Origin: Firmicutes bacterium UBA6113
GTDB lineage: Bacteria > Bacillota > Clostridia > Tissierellales > Sedimentibacteraceae
Reading direction: 5' to 3'
Length of the DNA: 64,000 nucleotides
Assembly: GCA_002422545.1 (NCBI GenBank)
Contig: DIWF01000023.1
Span: 18,492-82,491, forward strand
Made by a program: the position numbers and the translations under genes
Notes under the pieces: generated by a model
What the model was told of the DNA's origin: nothing
The model's database searches: none
The model's input: only the letters and a program-made list of their open reading frames with translations
Shown: positions 27,196 to 35,824 of the stretch, in pieces
Layout of the letters: each line of letters starts with the position of its first letter
Numbering within the stretch: position 1 is the first letter of the stretch

Positions 27196-28332
27196 TTATT
27201 TTCTTTTGATTGTTGTATTGTTTCTTTCTTTGTTTTTGCCGCTGTATGATTGTCTGCTTCCATCATTGTTTTTGAAGTTGCTGCTCATACCGTTCTTGTT
27301 GTCAGTGCTTTTAAGACCGGAGTTTCTGCCATCATTGCTCTTATAGCTGGAGTTTCTGCCGTCATTGCCCTTATAGCCGGAGTTTCTGCTTTCATTGCTC
27401 CTGCTTCGTCCGTTGTTCCTGTCGTTGTTTCTTTCGCTGCTTCTTTGGTATGCCTTTGGTCCCTGATTTTTGTTTTCAAAGACAGCCTTTTTTTCTGCAA
27501 GGCGTATGCCTTCCCTTGTGATATCTATTATTCCTTTTTTCATGAGCCTTCCTATTGCTTTTTTAAATGAACCCTTGCTCATGTTCAGTGCCTCATAGAT
27601 TGCTTCAGGGCTGCTTTCGTCATTGAGCTTTAACTGGCCCTTGTTTTTCATCAATATGCTTAATACCTTTTCGCCGTCCTTGTCAATTTGAAGTCTAGGG
27701 GCATCCTTCAAGCTCAGGTCAAGCTTGCCGTCTTCCTTAACGTTGCTCACCCGTAACTCTACTTCATCTCCCGGTCTCATGGGTTTTAATATTTCGCCTT
27801 CATGTATGAGTCCAAGATATTTTCCGTCAACAGCAACCATTGCACCAAGTCCTCTCTTGAGGCTGAACACAGTTCCTTTCACCATGTCGTTCACCTTGTA
27901 AGGCGAATCGGTTCTCAGTACTTTGAACAGGTTCATAGTTGCACAAAGTCTGTCCGACTTGTCAATATATAGCCCTACCAGGTATTCACCGTTAAGCTTT
28001 ATGTCTCCCACCTGTTCCTTGAACGGAAGGAACAAGTCCTTTTCAAGCCCCCAATTCATGAATGCTCCTATTCTTGACATTTCTGCAACCTTCAGATATA
28101 CAATTTCACCCATCACAATTTTTGGTCTCTTTGTAGTTGCTATTTTTCTGTCGCTTGAATCCCTGTACACAAATACAGTTATTTTATCTCCTGCTTGTGC
28201 TTCTTCCGGCACCTGTTTTTGCGGCAGCAGTATTTTGTCCTCTCCTCTAACGTCGTCCTGGCTTACCAGGTATACTCCGAATTCAACTTTTTTAGCTATT
28301 ACTAGCTCTTGCATTTCTCCTAATTTTATCAT
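27196..28332 (-). CDS. CvfB/YitL-like S1 RNA-binding protein with repetitive basic tail
   Basis: The first 285 residues match the CvfB family: three S1-like beta-barrels (LVSQDDVRGEDKILLPQKQV, MSRIGAFMNWGLEKDLFLPFKEQ, MVKGTVFSLKRGLGAMVAVDGKYLGLIHEGEI) and a C-terminal winged helix (YEALNMSKGSFKKAIGRLMKKG). These proteins bind RNA and influence virulence or sporulation regulators in relatives. The last 80 residues are unusual: Asn/Ser/Arg/Lys/Gly repeats of about 10 residues, probably disordered and RNA-binding. ATG follows AAGGAG by 5 bases. Confidence 0.88.
   Translation of the reverse strand: MIKLGEMQELVIAKKVEFGVYLVSQDDVRGEDKILLPQKQVPEEAQAGDKITVFVYRDSSDRKIATTKRPKIVMGEIVYLKVAEMSRIGAFMNWGLEKDLFLPFKEQVGDIKLNGEYLVGLYIDKSDRLCATMNLFKVLRTDSPYKVNDMVKGTVFSLKRGLGAMVAVDGKYLGLIHEGEILKPMRPGDEVELRVSNVKEDGKLDLSLKDAPRLQIDKDGEKVLSILMKNKGQLKLNDESSPEAIYEALNMSKGSFKKAIGRLMKKGIIDITREGIRLAEKKAVFENKNQGPKAYQRSSERNNDRNNGRSRSNESRNSGYKGNDGRNSSYKSNDGRNSGLKSTDNKNGMSSNFKNNDGSRQSYSGKNKERNNTTIKRK
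27301..27405. repeat. 30-base tandem repeats in the CvfB-like C-terminus
   Basis: About three diverged 30-base units (27319-27348, 27349-27378, 27379-27405) plus a partial unit from 27301 encode alternating NSGYKSNDGR-type decapeptides. Confidence 0.8.
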
Positions 28333-28389
28333 ATTTTCTCCTTGTTTTCGTTTTTTATGGTCGCTTGCTGGTAGGGCATCCCCTTAGTA

Positions 28390-29673
28390 TTACTGACGAC
28401 CCAGAAGTCTGAACATATTTTTCTTGTATGATTCAACTCCGGGCTGCGTAAACGGGTCTATACCATTAGTATACCCACTTATTCCACAGGTCATCATGAA
28501 AAAGTAAAAAAGCTTTCCCAGATAAAACTCATTCATGGCAGGAATTCTTATTATAATTCCCGGAACATCACCTTCAGAGTGAGCCATGAATGTTCCTTCA
28601 AATGCCTTTTGGTTTATGTAATTTAATTTTCTGCCTGCTATGTAGTTTAATTTATCAAAATCATTCCTGTCGTAGGGAACTTCCATGTCATCTCCGGCAT
28701 TTTCAACAGAAATTGTTGTTTCAAAAATTATCTTTCTGCCATCCTGAACAAATTGGCCCATGGAGTGCAGATCCGTAGTGAAATTAAGACTTGCCGGAAA
28801 TATTCCCTTTCCGTCCTTTCCTTCACTTTCTCCAAACAGCTGCTTCCACCATTCTGCTATGGATATGCAGCATGGCTCATAGTTTACAAGAACCTCAATT
28901 TCTTTTCCTCTTCTGCTGAGTATATTTCTTGCAGCTGCATAAAGACAGCATATGTTGTCATCGAAATTTCTTCTGGTGTATTCATCTTTTCCAGATTTAA
29001 GACCTCTGATGAATTCATCCGTGTCTATTCCGGCTGCAGCCATTGGAAGAAGCCCTACTGGTGTGATGACAGAATATCTTCCACCAACGTCATCAGGAAT
29101 CACAAATGTTTTATAGCCGTTAAGATCAGCCATTGTCTTCAATGCGCCCTTACTTTTGTCAGTCACTGCAAAAATACGGTTTTTTGCTTCATCTTTGTAT
29201 TTTTCTTCCATCAAATTTCTTATTATTCTGAATGACAGTGCTGTTTCAAGTGTTGTTCCTGATTTAGAAATTACAATTACGCAAACTTCCTTATTTTTAA
29301 TTACTTCTATTAACCTTTTCAAGTATGCTCCGCTAAGGTTCTGTCCGGCATAATAAACTAAAGGACTTTTAAGCTCGTTGTGAAAATCACCTCTCACAGC
29401 TTCGATAGCAGCCTTTGCTCCCAGATAAGACCCTCCTATTCCAAGAATTATAAAAGCGCTGCAGTTTTTATTTATGAACTTTCCGCATTCCTTAATCTTT
29501 TCATATTCTTCTTTATCTAATGTTTCCATGAAGTCAATCCAGCCTGTCATTTCGCTGCTAATGCCTTTTTTGTCAAGAAGTGTTTCCTGGGCTTTCATTA
29601 TTTCCGGTTCAATATTTTTCATCTCTTCCAAAGCAACAAAGCTTCCGTTCAAATCAAGAATAATATCTTCCAT
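28390..29673 (-). CDS. pgi: Glucose-6-phosphate isomerase
   Basis: Interconverts glucose-6-phosphate and fructose-6-phosphate. Seen: LGIGGSYLGAKAAIEA, VISKSGTTLETALSFR (phosphate site), GGRYSVITPVGLLP, and GIDPFTQPGVESYKKNMF near the C-terminus. ATG at 29673 after GGAGG gives 427 aa; an upstream TTG overlaps the ribosome site. Length fits the shorter Gram-positive form. Confidence 0.95.
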   Translation of the reverse strand: MEDIILDLNGSFVALEEMKNIEPEIMKAQETLLDKKGISSEMTGWIDFMETLDKEEYEKIKECGKFINKNCSAFIILGIGGSYLGAKAAIEAVRGDFHNELKSPLVYYAGQNLSGAYLKRLIEVIKNKEVCVIVISKSGTTLETALSFRIIRNLMEEKYKDEAKNRIFAVTDKSKGALKTMADLNGYKTFVIPDDVGGRYSVITPVGLLPMAAAGIDTDEFIRGLKSGKDEYTRRNFDDNICCLYAAARNILSRRGKEIEVLVNYEPCCISIAEWWKQLFGESEGKDGKGIFPASLNFTTDLHSMGQFVQDGRKIIFETTISVENAGDDMEVPYDRNDFDKLNYIAGRKLNYINQKAFEGTFMAHSEGDVPGIIIRIPAMNEFYLGKLFYFFMMTCGISGYTNGIDPFTQPGVESYKKNMFRLLGRQ

Positions 29674-29688
29674 TCCAACCTCCAAAAA

Positions 29689-30777
29689 TCAAATAATTTC
29701 TGCCATCAATACAGCATAGTCGTCCTTGTGATCCTTGCAGTAATCATCAAGAGATGATTTTATGTTTTCCAGAATATTTCCATCGTTCTTTATAATGTTT
29801 ATTATTCTTTCAACTCCATATTGCACGCCTTCTTCATTAGCTGCCTCAGTAATGCCGTCCGTGTAAAAGAAAATCCTGTCGCCAACATGAAGATTTAAAG
29901 TATTCACATCATACTGCACGTTATCGAATATATTTGCAATAGGATAACCTTTGGCCATGAGTTTTGCAACACATCCATCCTTTCCCATTAAAATGGGTTC
30001 TGAATTGTGCCCTGCGTTAACATATTGGAATTTGCATGTTTTTTTATTATATATTCCGAAGAATACCGAAAAATATTTGTCATAATCCAGATTCAATGAA
30101 AGAAATGTTTTGTGCAGCTCCTTCATTATACTGTTTATGCAGGTGTGTCCCTTGGCTATTGCTCTTAATGACTGCCTTACAAAGACAGTGAGAAGAGATG
30201 CCGTAACACCGTGACCAACAACATCGCATATGTATATTCCCGTATTATCATCGTCGATTTTAAATACATCAAAAAAATCGCCGCTTAAAACTTCTGAAGA
30301 TTCGTACAAATAATCAATATTCACTCCGTTGTACATTCCCTTGGGAGGCAGCATGCGCATCTGCATGTTTTTGGCAAAATTTATGTCATCGCTCATTTTT
30401 TTGTTTTTTTCGCTTATTTTTTCTGTAAGCTTTATTTCTGTGGTTATGTCCCTGAAAACTTCCACGGAGCCCATTATTTCTCCTTCTTCATCAATAAGCG
30501 GAGAAGAAACAACCGTGTATGTGTTGTCTCCTATGGTTGACTGTTTTTTCATTATTGAACCGTGTTCCATGGTGATGCTTGATATGCAGTAATCACACTT
30601 ATTCTTCTGGCAGAAAACATCGTAACATCTTTTTCCTACGATTTCGTCGCCCAGATCTTCCTTCATTTTCTTGTTGGCATACATGACCATGTTGTTCTTG
30701 TCAACTACTCTGACCCAGTCTATCATTCCGTCAATTATAACAAGCTGATTTTCGTTTATTTTTATATTTTCTGCCAT
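29689..30777 (-). CDS. PAS-domain SpoIIE/RsbU-type PP2C phosphatase
   Basis: 362 aa. An N-terminal PAS domain (about 10-115) holds four cysteines in GKRCYDVFCQKNKCDYC (C51, C56, C61, C64), which could bind a metal or act as a redox switch. A short coiled linker (about 115-140) leads to a PP2C-like SpoIIE domain with metal Asp residues in SGDFFDVF (D167, D170), CDVVGHGVTASL (D185) and FFYTDGITEA. Such enzymes dephosphorylate anti-anti-sigma factors. No partner gene is adjacent; it lies where whiA often follows yvcK. Confidence 0.88.
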   Translation of the reverse strand: MAENIKINENQLVIIDGMIDWVRVVDKNNMVMYANKKMKEDLGDEIVGKRCYDVFCQKNKCDYCISSITMEHGSIMKKQSTIGDNTYTVVSSPLIDEEGEIMGSVEVFRDITTEIKLTEKISEKNKKMSDDINFAKNMQMRMLPPKGMYNGVNIDYLYESSEVLSGDFFDVFKIDDDNTGIYICDVVGHGVTASLLTVFVRQSLRAIAKGHTCINSIMKELHKTFLSLNLDYDKYFSVFFGIYNKKTCKFQYVNAGHNSEPILMGKDGCVAKLMAKGYPIANIFDNVQYDVNTLNLHVGDRIFFYTDGITEAANEEGVQYGVERIINIIKNDGNILENIKSSLDDYCKDHKDDYAVLMAEII

Positions 30778-30793
30778 AGGACCACATCCTTGA

Positions 30794-31762
30794 TTATTTA
30801 TTTTTTTCCGAAATGTAATTAAACAACAATTGTCCGATTTTTTCCGAGTTGTGTCTTATATAATTTTTCTTTATTTCAGTAAAATCACTGCTTATTACCT
30901 TTATGTTCATTTCTTCAAGTTTTTTAATCTGCTCATCGTCCACAAGAACCTGCTTTGCTCCTTTGAACTTATAGTTTTGTATCTGGCTTTCTGAAATAAG
31001 TTCATCGTTTGCAATCACATAGTCGATAAGATACCTGCTGCTGTGTTTGATTATTGCATTCACATGATCATATACGTTGTAATTGTCTGTTTCTCCAGGC
31101 TGAGTCATTAGATTGCATATGTAAAAAACCTTAGCTTTTGATTCAACTATGGCTTCAGTTATATTATTGACCAAAATGTTTGGTATGACGCTTGTGTAAA
31201 GGCTTCCCGGTCCAAGAAGCACAATGTCTGCTTCCTTGATGTCTTTAAGCGTTTCTTCCAAAGGTGCGCATATTTCAGGTACAAGAGATACCCTGTCAAT
31301 TTTGCAGTTTGATTTATTCACATAATCAGGTATATCCTTTTCTCCCAGTATGCATTCCCCGTTGTCAAGATGTGCCTTAAGCTGCGCATCCTGCAGCGTC
31401 ATAGGAAGAACTTTTCCTGAAAGCCTGAATATGCTTCCTATTTCTTTAAGAGCATGCTCGTAGTCTCCAAAAATTTCATACATTGCTGCAATTAAAAGAT
31501 TTCCGAAACTCTGCCCTTTTAAATATCCGTCGTTGAACCTGTGCTGCATGAGGCTTACCATTATGGGCTCTATATCAGAAAGTGCTATGATGCAGTTTCT
31601 CATATCACCGGGCGGCAGCATTCCAAGGTCTTCACGGAGCACTCCGGAGCCTCCTCCGTTGTCAGCCACCGTTACAATTGCAGATATGTCTCTTGTATAT
31701 TTTTTAAGTCCTCTGAGCAATATGGAAAGGCCTGTTCCGCCTCCGAATACCACTATCTTCAT
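30794..31762 (-). CDS. yvcK: YvcK/GluP-type gluconeogenesis and cell-shape factor
   Basis: 322-aa CofD-like protein needed for growth on gluconeogenic carbon and for cell-wall homeostasis in Bacillus. MKIVVFGGGTGLSILLRGL (nucleotide-binding loop), TVADNGGGSGVLR and LLGPGSLYTSVIPNIL are the signatures. Starts 11 bases after rapZ, the usual order. Confidence 0.94.
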   Translation of the reverse strand: MKIVVFGGGTGLSILLRGLKKYTRDISAIVTVADNGGGSGVLREDLGMLPPGDMRNCIIALSDIEPIMVSLMQHRFNDGYLKGQSFGNLLIAAMYEIFGDYEHALKEIGSIFRLSGKVLPMTLQDAQLKAHLDNGECILGEKDIPDYVNKSNCKIDRVSLVPEICAPLEETLKDIKEADIVLLGPGSLYTSVIPNILVNNITEAIVESKAKVFYICNLMTQPGETDNYNVYDHVNAIIKHSSRYLIDYVIANDELISESQIQNYKFKGAKQVLVDDEQIKKLEEMNIKVISSDFTEIKKNYIRHNSEKIGQLLFNYISEKNK

Positions 31763-31773
31763 AAATACCCCTC

Positions 31774-32628
31774 TTATTTTTCAACATCCCTGTGATTTAA
31801 AAGCACCCTGTAGTTTTCATTGCTGAGTATTGAAGCAATGTGATTTGAAATTGTAACAGAGCGGTGCTTGCCCCCGGTACATCCTATGGAAATAACAAGA
31901 TTGGATTTTCCTTCCTTGATGTAGTGAGGCAAAAGAAAAAAGAGCATGTCTTTTAATTTTTCGATAAATGTTGATGTAGTATCAAATCCCATGACATAAT
32001 CCTGAACATTCTTGTCGTTTCCCGTAAAAGATTTAAGCTCCTCTATGTAAAACGGATTAGGCAGGAATCTCACATCAAAAACCAAATCCGAATCTTGCGG
32101 CAGTCCATACTTGTATCCGAAGGACATGACCGTAATGTTTATGTTGTATGAAATATTGCCCTGCACGAAAATATTTAAAAGTTCTTCTTTAAGCCGTCCC
32201 ATTTTCATGCTGGTTGTATCAATGATGTAATCTGATCTTTTTTTAACCTCTTCAAGGCTCAGTCTTTCTTCATGAATTCCGTCCACTATTGTTCCCGTTG
32301 AACTTAACGGGTGAGGACGTCTTTGTTCCTTGTATCTTTTAACCAGTTCTTCATCTGAAGCGTCAAGGAACAGTATGCGGTACTTTATTCCCTTGTTTTT
32401 CAGTTCATCAAGGCTGTTGAACAGATCCTTGAAAAAGATGCCTCCCCTTATGTCTGCAACCACAGCAACCTTGTTTACGTCCTTTGAAGAACTTGAACAA
32501 AGTTCTGCAAAATTTGGAAGCAGTGCCGGGGGCAAGTTATCCATACAGTAATAATTAATGTCTTCCATTATTTTAATTGCCTGGCTCTTTCCGGCGCCTG
32601 ACATTCCCGTTATTATTACAAACTCCAT
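31774..32628 (-). CDS. rapZ: RapZ/YvcJ RNase adapter, nucleotide-binding protein
   Basis: 284 aa. Walker A GMSGAGKS at 8-15; the C-terminal half carries FGYKYGLP, DVRFLPNPF and IGCTGGKHRSV, which define the RapZ family. In E. coli RapZ directs RNase E to a small RNA; in Bacillus (YvcJ) it affects competence. Genomic context (php, rapZ, yvcK) is conserved in Firmicutes. Confidence 0.95.
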   Translation of the reverse strand: MEFVIITGMSGAGKSQAIKIMEDINYYCMDNLPPALLPNFAELCSSSSKDVNKVAVVADIRGGIFFKDLFNSLDELKNKGIKYRILFLDASDEELVKRYKEQRRPHPLSSTGTIVDGIHEERLSLEEVKKRSDYIIDTTSMKMGRLKEELLNIFVQGNISYNINITVMSFGYKYGLPQDSDLVFDVRFLPNPFYIEELKSFTGNDKNVQDYVMGFDTTSTFIEKLKDMLFFLLPHYIKEGKSNLVISIGCTGGKHRSVTISNHIASILSNENYRVLLNHRDVEK

Positions 32629-32642
32629 CTCATTACCTTTTT

Positions 32643-33380
32643 CTACACCAGATTTATGATTCTTTTCAAATCGAGATTTGCTTTTTTGGCTTCCTTCAGC
32701 GCTTCCTCGAAGCTCCCTACTCTTTCTTTAACATGGGCATCTGAATTTATTGCAAATTTAACGTTGTACTTTGAAGCAATTTTTATTTCCTCTGCGTTCA
32801 AATGTCCGTGGCTGTTGTTTATTTCAAGAATTACTCCCTTTTTTTCTGCCATGGCTGCAATTTTGTCAATGTCAAGCGGTATTTTGTCACCAGGATGGGT
32901 CAAAATATCAATTTTATATTTGTCCATAGCTTTGAGAAATGCTTCTGTATTTTTTTGAATCATTTTTTCTCTTAAGGATTTGTTGTTTTTCCCCAACTTG
33001 TTCATTACAATGAAATTCCACAAATCCCCCGGAGTCGTGAACAATGCACCTAAATGGAAACCGCAAAGAATAATGTCGCACTGCTTTAAAACCTCACTGG
33101 TTATGTCCGTATGTCCTTCATAGTCAAGCACATTTGCTTCAACACCGTAAAGTATTTTAAGCTGCGGATACTTTAAACGCATTTTCTCAACTATTGATTT
33201 GGCTTCTGCCATCCTGTGCTCCTGCACTCCAAACATGTAATGTTTGGGGCCGTGATCTGTTATGGCTATTTCTTCAAGTCCCTTTCTCACAGCTTCCTCA
33301 GCAATTTCCTCAATTGTTGATTTGCCGTGATTTCGCCTTGAATATGTTGAATGCATGTGATAATCAGCTCTTAATTTCAT
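32643..33380 (-). CDS. PHP-domain phosphoesterase
   Basis: 245-aa PHP fold: metal ligands in DYHMHSTYS, EEIAITDHGP, LTHPGD, EINNSHG and FAINSDAH. Similar proteins are annotated as histidinol-phosphatase or YcdX-like phosphatases; no his genes are near, so substrate is open. Lies 14 bases before rapZ, a frequent pairing in Clostridia. Confidence 0.88.
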   Translation of the reverse strand: MKLRADYHMHSTYSRRNHGKSTIEEIAEEAVRKGLEEIAITDHGPKHYMFGVQEHRMAEAKSIVEKMRLKYPQLKILYGVEANVLDYEGHTDITSEVLKQCDIILCGFHLGALFTTPGDLWNFIVMNKLGKNNKSLREKMIQKNTEAFLKAMDKYKIDILTHPGDKIPLDIDKIAAMAEKKGVILEINNSHGHLNAEEIKIASKYNVKFAINSDAHVKERVGSFEEALKEAKKANLDLKRIINLV

Positions 33381-33396
33381 AAACCCTCCAAAATTT

Positions 33397-33446
33397 TAAT
33401 TAAGAATTAGAATTAATTCTTCATTCTTCACTCTTAATTCTTCATT
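33397..33446. repeat. AT-rich interspersed repeat, copy 3
   Basis: Contains CACTCTTAATTCTTCATT and a local hairpin AAGAATTA-gaat-TAATTCTT; it abuts the murB stop codon at 33447. Confidence 0.6.
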
Positions 33447-34373
33447 TTATAAATGTGTTCCTACTATTTTTATCTCAGGTTCTAAAATTATGCCGAATTT
33501 ATCATTGACAGTGCTAATAACTATTCTCATGAGTCCGAGAACATCTTCACATGTTGCGTTATCATAGTTCACAACAAAACCGCTGTGTTTGTCGGATACC
33601 ATTGCACCTTTGTATCTCAGCCCTTTAAGTCCCGCATCTTCAATAAGCTTCGATGCATATCCGCTTGCAGGTCTTTTAAAAGTGCTGCCTGCGCTTGGAA
33701 GGTTAAGAGGCTGCTTTGTAATTCTTTTTTCATTTAAGTCCCTGATAATTTCCATAATTTCATCTTTGTTACCGTATGTAAGTTCAAGTTCTGCTTCTAT
33801 AACTATAAGTTCAGAATCCGTTATCTTTGTGTGTCTGTATGAAAACTCCATTTCCTCATTTGTAAATTCATGCAAATTTCCGTCAAGGTCAATGCATCTG
33901 ACTTTCTTAACGACATCTTTCATTTCGCCGCCGTAAGCTCCTGCATTCATGTAGACGGCTCCGCCAATATATCCCGGAATTCCGCTGGCAAATTCAAAGC
34001 CTGCCAGGCTTTCCCTTGCAAGATATTTCGCAAGTACAGACAATAAAGTTCCGGCACCCACTGTCACTTTGTTTTCAACCCTTGAAAAATAATCAAAATT
34101 TTCACCTATTTTTACAATTGTTCCCTTGTAACCATCGTCTGAAACCAGCAAATTTGTTCCGTTTCCTATAATAAAACAATCTACACCGTGTTTTTTTATC
34201 AGCTTTAAAACTGTTTCTAAATCTTCTGTATTTTCAGGTTCTGCAAGTATACCTGCAGGGCCTCCTATTTTAAAATAAGTGTGATTTTTTAATGGCTCAT
34301 CCTTAAGGACTCTTCCTCTTAAATTTGAAGTCATATCCTTGTAAAGTTCATTAATTTTTGACTGATATTCCAT
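33447..34373 (-). CDS. murB: UDP-N-acetylenolpyruvoylglucosamine reductase
   Basis: FAD enzyme completing UDP-MurNAc for peptidoglycan. FAD-binding IGNGTNLLVSDDGY, ASGIPGYIGGAVYMNAGAYGGEM, the catalytic Ser in PSAGSTFKRP and a final Glu in ILEPEIKIVG are seen. 308 aa, the type IIb-like short form common in Firmicutes. Heads the murB, php, rapZ, yvcK group. Confidence 0.95.
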   Translation of the reverse strand: MEYQSKINELYKDMTSNLRGRVLKDEPLKNHTYFKIGGPAGILAEPENTEDLETVLKLIKKHGVDCFIIGNGTNLLVSDDGYKGTIVKIGENFDYFSRVENKVTVGAGTLLSVLAKYLARESLAGFEFASGIPGYIGGAVYMNAGAYGGEMKDVVKKVRCIDLDGNLHEFTNEEMEFSYRHTKITDSELIVIEAELELTYGNKDEIMEIIRDLNEKRITKQPLNLPSAGSTFKRPASGYASKLIEDAGLKGLRYKGAMVSDKHSGFVVNYDNATCEDVLGLMRIVISTVNDKFGIILEPEIKIVGTHL

Positions 34374-34493
34374 TACTTCACCCTTTCTAATCTTTCTTAT
34401 TACATTTTAACATTTCTTTCATATTTTTTAAAGATATATTTTTATTATTCTGTCTAGAGAAGCTACTAAATCCATTATTTTTTACAATTAAAA

Positions 34494-34522
34494 TTGACAA
34501 CGTTTATCAATAGTGATAGTAT
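34494..34522 (+). promoter_or_regulatory. Sigma-A promoter of the plus-strand M20 gene
   Basis: TTGACA (34494-34499), 17-base spacer, TAGTAT (34517-34522). Leader of about 65 bases. Confidence 0.65.
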
Positions 34523-34592
34523 TGATGGTGAATAAATATAATATTATTCTAATAGTAATTGACAAAATAAAATTTAATTATGGGAGTTTAAA

Positions 34593-35759
34593 ATGAAAAA
34601 CAAAGTGATGGATATAATCAATAAACTTGCTCCTGAGCTGGATGAACTAAGCCTGGAAATATACAACAATCCTGAATTGGGATACGAAGAATTCAACTCA
34701 TGCAAGCTCCACTGCGACATTCTAAGCAAATATGGCTTTAAGGTTGAGGAAAACTTTTCAGGCATTGAAACAGGATTCAAAGCAGAATACAAAAGCAGTA
34801 AGGAAGGAATAACAGTTGCCTACATGTCTGAATACGATGCACTTCCTGGCATAGGACACGGCTGCGGACACAACATTCTTGGAACAGTAAGCACAGGAGC
34901 TGGTATTGTTCTTAAGCAGATCATAGATGAAATCGGTGGAACAGTTGTGGTGTTTGGAACTCCTGCTGAAGAAACAAGCGGAGCAAAAGTTGCATATGTG
35001 GAAAATCATGAATTCGACAACGTGGACATTGCCATGATGGCCCATCCCGGAAACGAATATACAAAAAGCGGTACATCCCTGGCTCTTGAGCCAATACAGT
35101 TTGAATTTTTCGGCAAGACTGCCCATGCAGCAGCTGCTCCAGAAAAGGGAGTAAACGCACTTGATGCAGCTATTCAGACATTCAACAGCATCAATGCATT
35201 GAGAGAGCACATAAAAAGCGATTCAAGAATTCACGGTGTAATCCTTGACGGAGGAAAAGCCGCTAATATTGTTCCTGATTATTCAAAATCACAGTTTTAT
35301 GTTCGTTCTACATCAAAGACATACAACCTGGAACTCCTTGAAAAAGTTAAAAACTGTGCCAGAGGCGCTGCCCTTGCAACAGGTTGCGAGCTAAAGATGA
35401 CCAAATACGAATACAATTACGACAACATGGTCACAAACCAATCATTATCCGATGTATTCAACAATAAAATTTATGAAGTAGCAGGAATTAAAATGCAGGA
35501 ACCTTCAAAAAGCACAGGCAGCATAGACGCCGGACAGGTAAGCCAGGTATGCCCTGCAATACATCCATACTTTGACATAACAAATGACAAGTCAATTGTA
35601 GCTCACACTAGAGAAATGGCAAGTGCGACACTAACAGACTACGCCAAGAAACAGATGAAAAACACAATTGCAGCTTTGGTGCTCACTGCTGCTGAAGTAA
35701 TAGAAAACAAAGATTTGTATGAAAAAATAAAATTTGAATTCGACAGCACTGAAAAATAA
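34593..35759 (+). CDS. M20-family amidohydrolase (AbgB/carboxypeptidase-like)
   Basis: 388-aa metallo-amidohydrolase. GHGCGHNILGT provides metal ligands, TPAEETSGAK the catalytic Glu, and FFGKTAHAAAAPEKGVNALDA the dimerisation domain; the C-terminal STGSIDAGQVSQVCPAIHPYF is typical of AbgB-like aminoacyl/peptide hydrolases. Only about 40 percent-looking similarity by eye to the M20 protein at 11704, so not a recent duplicate. A GGGAG ribosome site precedes the ATG. Substrate unknown. Confidence 0.88.
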   Translation: MKNKVMDIINKLAPELDELSLEIYNNPELGYEEFNSCKLHCDILSKYGFKVEENFSGIETGFKAEYKSSKEGITVAYMSEYDALPGIGHGCGHNILGTVSTGAGIVLKQIIDEIGGTVVVFGTPAEETSGAKVAYVENHEFDNVDIAMMAHPGNEYTKSGTSLALEPIQFEFFGKTAHAAAAPEKGVNALDAAIQTFNSINALREHIKSDSRIHGVILDGGKAANIVPDYSKSQFYVRSTSKTYNLELLEKVKNCARGAALATGCELKMTKYEYNYDNMVTNQSLSDVFNNKIYEVAGIKMQEPSKSTGSIDAGQVSQVCPAIHPYFDITNDKSIVAHTREMASATLTDYAKKQMKNTIAALVLTAAEVIENKDLYEKIKFEFDSTEK

Positions 35760-35780
35760 ACACAGTGCCGAGTTCCAATA

Positions 35781-35810
35781 AAAAATGCTCCTCGTAAGGA
35801 GCATTTTTTC
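35781..35810. terminator. Terminator between convergent M20 and YfcC genes
   Basis: 11-bp stem AAAAATGCTCC/GGAGCATTTTT, 6-base loop; A and T runs on either side make it usable from both strands. Confidence 0.88.
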
Positions 35811-35824
35811 GTTTTATTTTTTCA

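Noticed and set aside
27250..27570. Repetitive Val/Ala/Ser-rich plus-strand frame
   Set aside because: It is the antisense of the CvfB repeat tail; codon pattern follows the real gene.
34374..34592. T-box or other riboswitch before the M20 gene
   Set aside because: No conserved T-box sequence or pairing seen; an ordinary promoter explains the region.
34758..35210. 150-codon minus-strand open frame opposite the M20 gene
   Set aside because: Cys-rich composition with no motif; lies wholly within a well-supported gene on the other strand.
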